A stretch of DNA of 6,661 nucleotides. Origin: Betaproteobacteria bacterium. Its GTDB lineage: Bacteria > Pseudomonadota > Gammaproteobacteria > Burkholderiales > SG8-41. Made by a program: the position numbers and the translations under genes. Where the stretch lies: the NCBI GenBank assembly GCA_025356695.1, contig JANXSE010000050.1:1-6661 (forward strand). Direction: 5' to 3'. The notes beneath the pieces were generated by a model. That model was not told the origin of the DNA and did not search any database. It was given only the letters and a program-made list of their open reading frames with translations. Of this stretch, positions 1-5,413 are shown in pieces. How positions within the stretch are numbered: the first letter of the stretch is position 1; each line of letters starts with the position of its first letter.

Positions 1-1893
1 GAGGGCGCGCAGAATCGCAGCACGTTACCAGATGTGAAGGTGGATTCGGCCAAGGTGCAGGAATCCGGTCTTATCAAAGACACTATCATTCTCGACATTC
101 CCGATGATGTGGGCGACTTCGATACCGTGCTGGTGCGTCGAGCCACGGACAAGCTAAAAGCATCGACCGAAGCGTGGGCAGACTACGCAAAGCAACAGAA
201 CGAGGCGCAGACCGTCATGCCGCTGATGGTGCTGCAGGTGCCGAACACGCCTGATGCGAATGAAATCGGGCGCGCGTTGGATACCATTTATCAGCGATGG
301 CCGGAGTTACCAGCCGGCAGCGTTGCGCATGTGTTAGGTGAACACACCACGCAGCAATATGGCAATCGCAATGTGCCGTATATCTCTCCAGAGCGTGTGC
401 AGGAATCGACATGGGTGCGTGTGCTGATTGCGAAGGATGCCATCAGCACGGGATGGGATTGTCCGCGCGCAGAAGTGATGGTTTCGTTTCGTGCTGCGGT
501 CGACCGCACACACATTACCCAATTGCTGGGGCGCATGGTGCGTTCGCCATTGGCTCGACGGATTCCCGGCAATGACCGTCTGAATTCGGTGGATTGTCTG
601 CTGCCGAAATTCGATGTCAAAACCGTTACAGCGGTAGTCGATGCGCTGATGAAGGGCGATGACACGCTTCCGCCGCCGACTGGTCGGGTGCTCATCAATC
701 CGGAGGAAATGAAGCCGAATCCGGCGGCATCGCAGGCGGTTTGGGGCAGGTTCGAAGCGATGCCGTCGCAGACGCGCCCTCAGCGCGGCGCGAAACCGGC
801 AAAGCGTTTGACGGCGCTGGCGCATGAACTCGCCGCCGATGACATCCTGCCGAAAGCCGGCAAATTAGCCCACGCCGAGATGCATAAGGTGATGGATGCT
901 GCGCAAGAAAAGTACAAAACTGAAATAGCGAAAAAGCGCGCGGCCGTCATGATGGTGGATGGGAAGACGGTTCTAGCCGACATGAAGGGAAAAACCAAGA
1001 CTTTTGACGAATTTCTGGAAAGCGCCGACATGGCGGTAATCGATGATGCTTACCGGCGCGCGGCGCGCATCTTTACTCCGGATATCTCCCGTACCTACGT
1101 TGATGCGCTCGCTTACAGAAACGCAGACCCGGACGATGCCGATGAGTTCGAACAGGCACTTGTGAATGCGCGCGTGTCCGTCGCTGCGCTCGGATTAGTC
1201 ACGGAAACACAAAATAATTTCGATGCCGCAGCGGATAAGCTGGCGAAAGACTGGCTGGAGAAACACAACGCAGTCATCAAAGCACTATCGCATGATAGGC
1301 AAGAGTCCTATCGTCAGATTCGGGAAATGAGCACCGAGCCGCAGGACGTCGATCTGGTAAAGCCGGACGCGCGATTTGAACCGACGATGGTACGGCAGGG
1401 TGATAGCGAAACGGCTATTCCGACTTTTAGATGTCACCTGCTATGTAACGAGGAAGGCGGCTATCCGGCGGTAATGAATGCTTGGGAAGTCAAAGTTGTT
1501 GAAACTGAAATGAAGCGAAAGGATTTTAGCTTCTGGTATCGCAATCCGCAGCAACCAGGGCAATCATCGTTGGGTATTGCTTACCGGTTCGGTGAGGAAT
1601 ACGGCATCGTTCGACCAGACTTTGTTTTCTTCTCTACGCAGAAAGACGGAAAGATAGTGACGGATATTGTTGATCCGCACGGCCTTCATCTGGCGGATGC
1701 ACTGCCCAAGCTGCAAGGGCTTGCCATGTACGCCGAGACGCACTCTAAGGCGTACCGCCGAATCGAATCCGTTTCGGAGGCGAAGGGAAAGCTACGCGTA
1801 CTTGATTTGACTAAAGAGGAAGTGCGTAAAGGCATTGCCACTGCGAAGGATGCGGCAAGTCTCTTTAATGGAGAATTGGCGAAGGACTACTGA
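1..1893 (+). CDS. Type III restriction (Res)-like helicase/nuclease, 5'-truncated
   Basis: The reading frame is open from base 1, so the GTG at 34 is internal and the true start lies upstream; about 630 C-terminal residues are visible. Counting from codon 34, residues 138-143 read STGWDC, the motif V region of SF2 helicases in the Res form, and residues 163-170 read QLLGRMVR, motif VI with its arginine fingers. The Walker A and DEAD/DEAH motifs must lie outside the window. A middle region rich in Lys and Ala follows, then a C-terminal domain with a WYRNP block (about 506-510), RPDF (527-530) and DIVDPHG (544-550), the place where Res proteins carry a PD-(D/E)xK nuclease. The expected role is ATP-driven translocation on DNA and cleavage in an R-M or related defence system. 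Lysine is missing from the expected E-x-K, so nuclease activity is uncertain. No methyltransferase is present downstream. The exact subfamily was not identified. Confidence 0.85.
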   Translation, partial: EGAQNRSTLPDVKVDSAKVQESGLIKDTIILDIPDDVGDFDTVLVRRATDKLKASTEAWADYAKQQNEAQTVMPLMVLQVPNTPDANEIGRALDTIYQRWPELPAGSVAHVLGEHTTQQYGNRNVPYISPERVQESTWVRVLIAKDAISTGWDCPRAEVMVSFRAAVDRTHITQLLGRMVRSPLARRIPGNDRLNSVDCLLPKFDVKTVTAVVDALMKGDDTLPPPTGRVLINPEEMKPNPAASQAVWGRFEAMPSQTRPQRGAKPAKRLTALAHELAADDILPKAGKLAHAEMHKVMDAAQEKYKTEIAKKRAAVMMVDGKTVLADMKGKTKTFDEFLESADMAVIDDAYRRAARIFTPDISRTYVDALAYRNADPDDADEFEQALVNARVSVAALGLVTETQNNFDAAADKLAKDWLEKHNAVIKALSHDRQESYRQIREMSTEPQDVDLVKPDARFEPTMVRQGDSETAIPTFRCHLLCNEEGGYPAVMNAWEVKVVETEMKRKDFSFWYRNPQQPGQSSLGIAYRFGEEYGIVRPDFVFFSTQKDGKIVTDIVDPHGLHLADALPKLQGLAMYAETHSKAYRRIESVSEAKGKLRVLDLTKEEVRKGIATAKDAASLFNGELAKDY

Positions 1894-1905
1894 GCTTGCG
1901 AGTGG

Positions 1906-1948
1906 ACCGGCCACTTTGGTGCCGGTATCCGTGGGGTTTTTTCTTTTT
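1906..1948 (+). terminator. Probable terminator after the Res-like gene
   Basis: Starting 12 bases after the stop codon, ACCGGC (1906-1911) can pair with GCCGGT (1921-1926), and a run of TTTTTTCTTTTT follows at 1937-1948. About ten bases, including GGGG, separate the stem from the T run, so the fit to an intrinsic terminator is imperfect. A competing 5-bp hairpin AGTGG/CCACT (1901-1905/1911-1915) is also possible. Placement after the gene favours termination. Confidence 0.42.
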
Positions 1949-1997
1949 CCGGCGCAAGTCATCGTTTCTGGCAGGATGTGAAGCGCAGGGTCGAGTT

Positions 1998-2141
1998 ATG
2001 CGGCAGTGGATGATTTCAAATCCTGCCTGGACCGGATCAGATGGGCTTGCAAGGAGCTATCTTTTTCTCATGCGCTTTTCTACTGCCATGGCCATTGTAT
2101 TTTGGGTGCTCGGGGCATTGAAAATACTGGCGGTTTTTTGA
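1998..2141 (+). CDS. Possible small single-span membrane protein (47 aa)
   Basis: ATG at 1998 opens a 47-residue frame. The N-terminal half is polar (MRQWMISNPAWTGSDGLARS) and the C-terminal half is hydrophobic, from about residue 21 to 47 (SYLFLMRF, then AMAIVFWVLGALKILAVF), which could form one membrane helix. The Shine-Dalgarno is weak, with AGGG about 9 bases upstream. A longer in-frame TTG start at 1896 would run through the terminator T run and is unlikely. A terminator-like hairpin lies 33 bases after the stop, which would suit a short independent gene. I recognise no family; this could equally be a chance open frame. Confidence 0.3.
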   Translation: MRQWMISNPAWTGSDGLARSYLFLMRFSTAMAIVFWVLGALKILAVF

Positions 2142-2173
2142 CGTGAAGAAAAAAATAGGGTCGCAGTGAATTA

Positions 2174-2204
2174 AAAAAATCCGTGCAGATCGCGCGACTT
2201 TTTT
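2174..2204 (+). terminator. Terminator-like hairpin, imperfect
   Basis: Six A (2174-2179), a 2x2 mismatch, CGTGC (2182-2186), loop AGATC, GCGCG (2192-2196), then six T (2199-2204). The stem is 5 bp including one GT wobble, extended by A-T pairs across the mismatch. The shape and the AGAT loop closely mirror the perfect terminator at 2742-2770. It could end a transcript covering 1998-2141. Confidence 0.5.
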
Positions 2205-2318
2205 ATTGGTCGCTGCGGGCTGTTTGTGCAATTCACCCCGATGCAGATAGTTATGGCATTGTGTGTTTATTGAGGATTGCGCTGCAATGCGCCGCTCCGG
2301 CGCGATGGGAAAATAACG

Positions 2319-2723
2319 ATGAAACGAATTCTGCTGGCCGGGATATCCGCGCTTTTGTTGAACGCCGGCGTCGCATCGGCGGAGTGGACGAAGATAGGCG
2401 CTGCCAGCAATGCGGCCGATGCTTTTACCCTTTATGTCGATCTGGCGACGATACAGCGCAACGGCAAGCTGGTCAGGATGTGGGATTTGCAGGACTTCAA
2501 GCAGCCGCAGACCCTGGGCGAGAAAAAATATCTGTCGGAAAAGACGCAAATAGAATTCGATTGCGATGCCAGGAAGGCACGCATCCTCGCGATTGTCGAT
2601 TTTTCCGGTCAGATGGGCATCGGCGAAATTATTTACTCCGACGGTGATGCCAGCGACTGGACCGTGGTGGCAGCAAAAACCACCGGCGAGATTGAGTGGA
2701 ACGCGGCTTGCGGAAAGAAGTAG
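2319..2723 (+). CDS. Surface-adhesin E-like secreted protein (134 aa)
   Basis: The start is ATG at 2319, with GGGA 8 bases upstream; it is the first start that puts a signal peptide at the N-terminus. Residues 1-21 form a Sec signal (KR, then a hydrophobic core, then VASA with cleavage before E22). The mature part has the pattern I associate with the surface-adhesin protein E family (Haemophilus PE-like, common in betaproteobacteria): a YVDLATIQRNGKLVRMW block (39-55), YLSEK-x5-FDC (71-82), RILA (88-91), a GxMGxGEIIYSD block (97-108), a DW pair (113-114) and a terminal W-x3-CGKK (127-134). Cys82 and Cys131 could form a disulfide, and the total length suits the family. The product is expected to be periplasmic or outer-surface exposed. 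An adhesin role is known only for the Haemophilus member, so function here is open. The gene looks monocistronic, flanked by hairpins on both sides. Confidence 0.75.
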   Translation: MKRILLAGISALLLNAGVASAEWTKIGAASNAADAFTLYVDLATIQRNGKLVRMWDLQDFKQPQTLGEKKYLSEKTQIEFDCDARKARILAIVDFSGQMGIGEIIYSDGDASDWTVVAAKTTGEIEWNAACGKK

Positions 2724-2741
2724 CGCGACTGCGCAATCAAT

Positions 2742-2770
2742 AAAAAGCCGCGCAGATTGCGCGGCTTTTT
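2742..2770. terminator. Bidirectional intrinsic terminator
   Basis: A perfect 12-bp stem: AAAAAGCCGCGC (2742-2753) pairs with GCGCGGCTTTTT (2759-2770) around the loop AGATT. It lies 18 bases after the stop of the adhesin-like gene and 28 bases after the stop of the minus-strand basic microprotein gene. With A5 on one side and T5 on the other it can terminate both convergent transcripts. Confidence 0.92.
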
Positions 2771-2798
2771 CGGATGTGGCGAAAACCTTGCGGGCAAA

Positions 2799-2909
2799 TC
2801 ACTTCGTTTTTTTGCCGGCCTTCTTTGCGGCTTTTTCGACACGCTTTAAATCTTTTCTGGTTTTCTGCATTTTGCGGCGGTTTCTGAGATTGCGGGCCGT
2901 CCTCGACAT
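2799..2909 (-). CDS. Very basic 36-residue microprotein
   Basis: Read on the minus strand, ATG at 2909-2907 is preceded by a good Shine-Dalgarno (AAGGAA, at 2921-2916 on the plus strand) with about 7 bases of spacing; the stop is TGA at 2801-2799. The product begins MSRTARNLRN and ends AGKKTK. It holds 10 Lys and 7 Arg against one Asp and one Glu, a net charge near +15, with no Cys, Trp or aromatic residue. Basic residues recur every third position (R3, R6, R9, R12, then K13, K16, K19, K22). Such composition suggests binding to RNA or DNA, as in histone H1-like or ribosome-associated peptides; this is inference. The strong ribosome site and the terminator just downstream support a real gene. 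It lies downstream of the lipoprotein gene on the same strand. Confidence 0.65.
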   Translation of the reverse strand: MSRTARNLRNRRKMQKTRKDLKRVEKAAKKAGKKTK

Positions 2910-2934
2910 GTTCAGTTCCTTTCAATGGGGGTGA

Positions 2935-3000
2935 GCTGAAACTTTAACTTCGGCGACATTATCGCCGTATCCGGCCGTCTCTGCCGCAGAGAGTTTCAGC
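2935..3000 (-). promoter_or_regulatory. Potential three-way-junction RNA element
   Basis: A 9-bp closing stem GCTGAAACT/AGTTTCAGC (2935-2943 with 2992-3000) encloses two hairpins: CGGCGA/TCGCCG with a 5-base loop (2951-2967), and TCTCTG/CAGAGA with a 3-base loop (2978-2992, sharing one base with the outer stem). It sits between the lipoprotein stop (3018) and the ribosome site of the basic microprotein (about 2920). On the minus strand it would therefore be a 5' leader or intercistronic structure. No T run follows, so it is not a standard terminator. It matches no riboswitch class I recognise. Confidence 0.4.
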
Positions 3001-3017
3001 GCCGGGCACCGTTCTGC

Positions 3018-3467
3018 TCAGGCGGCGAGTCCCACCGTGTAACGGAAGCTCATATTCTCAATGTCGATGAGCTGCCATTTGCCGCCTTTGCGCTCGTAGT
3101 GCAGCTTCAACTTGCCGGAGACCTGCACGGCATCATCCTTCGGCCCGGCGTTATTGCGAGTGGTCATGAAAATCACCAGGGTAGCGGCGCTCTCCGTCAT
3201 CTGCATTTCAACGATTTCGATCTGGCGGAATTCGCCGGCGTCAAAGGTCCAGTCGGTCGGCGTGCCGTCGCCGGTTACTTCCGTAATCGGCACCACGCGG
3301 CCGATCAGATCGCCGGCAATTTTTTCAATCGGTATGGTCTGCCTGCCGGCTTTCTGGTCGGCCGCCGGCAGCGTGTCGCCGGCATTGCCCGAGGTGGAAT
3401 CGGGCGCATCGGTGCAGGCCGTCAGGGCAAGGAGTATTGCGGCGCTGCTCAAAATAATTCGAAACAT
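3018..3467 (-). CDS. Putative lipoprotein of unknown function (149 aa)
   Basis: I place the start at the ATG at 3467-3465, because it gives a compact lipoprotein signal: MFR, a hydrophobic stretch to about residue 15, then the lipobox L15-T-A-C18. Cys18 would be lipidated and the protein anchored in a membrane. An upstream TTG at 3488 would add seven residues (KVLPPP region) before the signal. Neither start has a convincing Shine-Dalgarno. After a low-complexity linker rich in Asp, Ser and Gly (19-45) comes a globular part with alternating beta-like segments; KLKLHYERKGGKWQLIDIEN near the end looks like paired strands of an NTF2-like or similar fold, but that is only an impression. No family recognised. 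It is the upstream gene of a possible two-gene unit with the basic microprotein. Confidence 0.7.
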   Translation of the reverse strand: MFRIILSSAAILLALTACTDAPDSTSGNAGDTLPAADQKAGRQTIPIEKIAGDLIGRVVPITEVTGDGTPTDWTFDAGEFRQIEIVEMQMTESAATLVIFMTTRNNAGPKDDAVQVSGKLKLHYERKGGKWQLIDIENMSFRYTVGLAA

Positions 3468-3527
3468 GGGTGGAGGCAGTACTTTCAATGGACGGGTTCA
3501 GGCGGAATGAGATCTGATCGTAAACCC

Positions 3528-3555
3528 AATATCAGGCCGAATCCACCGATATCAA
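3528..3555 (-). promoter_or_regulatory. Candidate sigma-70 promoter for the lipoprotein gene
   Basis: On the minus strand, TTGATA (3555-3550; 5 of 6 matches to TTGACA) is followed after 16 bases by GATATT (3533-3528; 4 of 6 matches to TATAAT). Transcription would begin near 3521, giving a leader of about 55 bases before the ATG at 3467. Confidence 0.35.
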
Positions 3556-3581
3556 GATAAGCAGAATCCGCGAGGCGGTAT

Positions 3582-3614
3582 CCGTTCATGGTTCGACAGG
3601 CTCACCACGAACGG
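3582..3614. repeat. REP-like intergenic palindrome
   Basis: CCGTTC (3582-3587) pairs with GAACGG (3609-3614); after one A/C mismatch TGGT (3589-3592) pairs with ACCA (3604-3607), leaving an 11-base loop TCGACAGGCTC. A motif of the form GTTCGACAGGCTCACCACGA is familiar to me as a dispersed intergenic repeat in many proteobacterial genomes. Only one copy is present here, so repeat status rests on recollection, not on this window. Confidence 0.6.
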
Positions 3615-3668
3615 AGGAATTATTCAGATGTTCCCTAATCGGCGCACGCCTGCTGCGCAAACCGTCTC

Positions 3669-3677
3669 TGCTATGAT
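3669..3677 (+). promoter_or_regulatory. Candidate extended -10 promoter
   Basis: TG-C-TATGAT (TG at 3669-3670, -10 hexamer at 3672-3677) matches the extended -10 form; the hexamer has 5 of 6 consensus bases. No good -35 box lies 16-18 bases upstream, which extended -10 promoters tolerate. Transcription would begin near 3684 and read into the hairpin-rich stretch before the MFS gene. Confidence 0.33.
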
Positions 3678-3683
3678 TTCGTA

Positions 3684-3979
3684 TACACTCAAACCTGTGC
3701 CGGTAAAGGTCGCGACGCGTCACGCGCGAACACCGTCTGGTTTGCCGCGTTGAGGCCGGCGTGCTGCAGATTGCGCAGCGCCGTTACCACTATTAGCGCG
3801 TGGTATTCAGTGTGCCGGTTTTGCCCGGACGATTGCTGCCTTTCTGAATGCCGAGCTCAGTCAGCGGTGAACCGGTTAAAATAGCAGCTGCCAGTTACTC
3901 CGCAGCTGCGGGCGGCTTCAGTGCCGTACCGTGCTCCGCAATCCCAAACGGGTTAGGCGCATTCCGCCTGACCCGTTTT
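3684..3979 (+). ncRNA. Candidate small RNA or attenuated leader
   Basis: This stretch has no convincing coding frame, yet is bounded by a plausible promoter (3669-3677) and a strong terminator (3946-3979). Internal hairpins include TCGCG/CGCGA (3710-3729), GCTGC/GCAGC (3763-3779), ACCAC/GTGGT (3786-3804) and an 8-bp stem made of two GCAGCTGC palindromes (3884-3891 and 3902-3909). Short hairpins arise by chance in GC-rich DNA, so each is weak alone. I compared it by eye with 6S RNA, RNase P RNA, tmRNA, and TPP and cobalamin riboswitches and saw no match. The alternatives are a regulatory leader of the MFS gene, or decayed coding DNA. Confidence 0.25.
3946..3979 (+). terminator. Strong intrinsic terminator just before the MFS gene
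   Basis: A 14-bp stem, AAACGGGTTAGGCG (3946-3959) with CGCCTGACCCGTTT (3965-3978), containing one TG wobble and a 5-base loop CATTC, followed by TTTTCATT. It ends 15 bases before the MFS start codon. It could end an upstream RNA, or act as an attenuator if the MFS gene is transcribed through it. Confidence 0.82.
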
Positions 3980-3994
3980 CATTGAACGGTCCCG

Positions 3995-5122
3995 ATGTCG
4001 ATTTATTTCGCTTTTGCGCTGGTGCTGTTTACCTTTCTGCCGGTCAACGCGGCGCGCGTGCTGCTGTCGCTCTACGCGCTCGATCTCGGCGCGGCGCCGC
4101 TCGCGGTCGGTTTTCTCACCGCGACGTTTTCGATCTTTCCGATGATGCTGGCGGTGCTGTCCGGCAAAATCACCGACCGCGTCGGTTCGCGCTGGCCGGT
4201 ATTGGGTGGTACGGTCGTCGTGTTATGCGGCATGCTGGTGCCGTACTTTTCGCGCGGCATAGCGCAGCTTTATTTCGCGGCGGCGCTGAACGGTCTGGCG
4301 TTTGCGTTTTTCAGCGTATCGCTGCAGAACTTGATCGGCATGCTGAGCAAGCCGAGCGACCGCACGCATAATTTCAGCATTTTCAGCTTGATGGTGGCGA
4401 CTGCCAATTTCGCCGGCCCGCTGTTTGCCGGTTTTACCATCGACCGCTCGGGCCACGCGGTGGCCTGCCTTTATGTTGCACTGTTCGCACTGGTGCCGAT
4501 GATCATGCTGGCCGGCTGGGGCGCGGGTTTGCCCGGCGGCAGCAGCGGGCCGCGGCCGGCCGGCAGTGTGCGCGAAACGCTGGCTGATCCGGCGGTGCGC
4601 CGAACGCTGGCCACCGGCGGCTTGCTAATGGCCGGGCAGGATCTGTTTCAAACCTATATGCCGGTCTACGGCCACAGCATCGGGCTGTCGGCTTCGGCGA
4701 TCGGTGTGATTGTCGGCATGTTCGCTGCTGCGGCCTTCGTCGTGCAGATTGTGATCAGGCGCTTGATCGACCGTTTCTCGATGGATCGCGTGCTTACCTA
4801 CACGCTGTATCTGGCAGCGGCGACCTTTGTGCTGATGCCGTTTTTTCAGAGCGCGACTGCGCTCGCCATACTCGCCTTCGTTTTCGGCTTGGCCATCTGC
4901 ATGGGGCAGCCGATCATCACCATGCTGATGTTCAGCCACTCGACTGAAGGGCGCTCGGGCGAGGCGCTCGGTCTGCGCATCACCGTCAACCATCTGACGC
5001 GCGTGGTCAGCCCGGTGGTGTTCGGCTCGATTGCCTCGGTGTTCGGTTTGTCGCCGCTATTCTGGATCAGCGCGCTGCTGATGGGCGGCGGCGGTGCATT
5101 TGCGCGCCCCAAGCCGGCTTAG
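3995..5122 (+). CDS. Major facilitator superfamily (MFS) transporter (375 aa)
   Basis: The ATG at 3995 is the first possible start, since an in-frame TGA lies at 3983-3985; the ribosome site is weak. The protein is hydrophobic throughout, with about 12 predicted membrane helices in two halves joined by a polar loop near residues 178-205. Between helices 2 and 3 is the MFS motif A in the form GKITDRVGSRW (57-67, with Asp61 and Arg62 conserved); a degenerate copy, RRLIDRFSMDR (255-265), occupies the matching place in the second half. At 375 residues it is slightly short for the family. It should be an inner-membrane secondary transporter, probably proton-coupled. The substrate cannot be read from the sequence, and neighbours give no strong hint. 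It converges on the CDGSH gene, the two stop codons overlapping. Confidence 0.88.
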   Translation: MSIYFAFALVLFTFLPVNAARVLLSLYALDLGAAPLAVGFLTATFSIFPMMLAVLSGKITDRVGSRWPVLGGTVVVLCGMLVPYFSRGIAQLYFAAALNGLAFAFFSVSLQNLIGMLSKPSDRTHNFSIFSLMVATANFAGPLFAGFTIDRSGHAVACLYVALFALVPMIMLAGWGAGLPGGSSGPRPAGSVRETLADPAVRRTLATGGLLMAGQDLFQTYMPVYGHSIGLSASAIGVIVGMFAAAAFVVQIVIRRLIDRFSMDRVLTYTLYLAAATFVLMPFFQSATALAILAFVFGLAICMGQPIITMLMFSHSTEGRSGEALGLRITVNHLTRVVSPVVFGSIASVFGLSPLFWISALLMGGGGAFARPKPA

Positions 5123-5355
5123 AGCGATTTGTGCGTGCCGTCGCAAAACGGCTTGTTCTTGCTGGCCTTGCAGCCGCACATCCATTTTTTTCCGGCGGAC
5201 GTGACGGTGAATTTCGTCGGCGTAAATTCGCCACCTTGATGCGAGCCGTCGCAAAACGGCTGTTTCTTCGACTGGCCGCAGGCGCACCACCAGTAATCGC
5301 CGGGCGCCAGTTCCACTTCATAGGGTGCTTTTTGCGCGCAATGGGGTTCGGCCAT
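5119..5355 (-). CDS. Dual CDGSH-domain iron-sulfur protein (78 aa)
   Basis: The start ATG (5355-5353) has the ribosome site GGAG 8 bases upstream. Two complete CDGSH motifs of the form C-x-C-x2-S-x3-P-x-C-D-G-x-H are visible: Cys24, Cys26, Cys35, His39 in the first and Cys60, Cys62, Cys71, His75 in the second. Each three-Cys, one-His set binds a [2Fe-2S] cluster in this family, so the protein should carry two clusters; no signal peptide or membrane anchor is seen, so it should be cytosolic. Roles proposed for the family are electron transfer and iron-sulfur or redox handling; the specific role here is unknown. The motif halves share a 17-bp perfect DNA repeat, pointing to internal duplication. 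It follows prpD by 58 bases on the same strand and may be co-transcribed with it. Confidence 0.95.
   Translation of the reverse strand: MAEPHCAQKAPYEVELAPGDYWWCACGQSKKQPFCDGSHQGGEFTPTKFTVTSAGKKWMCGCKASKNKPFCDGTHKSL
5137..5261 (-). repeat. 17-bp direct repeat inside the CDGSH gene
   Basis: GCCGTCGCAAAACGGCT occurs at 5137-5153 and again at 5245-5261, 108 bases (36 codons) apart in the same frame. On the coding strand each copy encodes the PFCDG core of a CDGSH motif. Confidence 0.9.
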
Positions 5356-5413
5356 GGTGGCGTCTCCAGGTGAATTGATTACGCAATAGTGCCAACAATA
5401 GCACCGGCGGCAT

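Noticed and set aside
2224..2256. TTGTGC ... TTATGG as a promoter for the adhesin-like gene
   Set aside because: The spacing is 21 bases and the -10 match is poor; no convincing promoter could be set for this gene.
3099..3560. Overlapping plus-strand frames of 132-153 codons opposite the lipoprotein gene
   Set aside because: The minus-strand frame has a lipoprotein signal and a coherent globular composition; the plus-strand frames have neither.
3590..3600. GGTTCGACAGG, resembling a tRNA T-arm
   Set aside because: No acceptor stem, D-arm or anticodon arm can be built around it; it belongs to the REP-like palindrome.
3689..3856. Minus-strand open stretch of 55 residues (contains ALRNLQHAGLNAANQ), considered as a decayed gene
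   Set aside because: No ATG, a TGA immediately upstream in frame, and no family recognised. A possible remnant, but too short to call.
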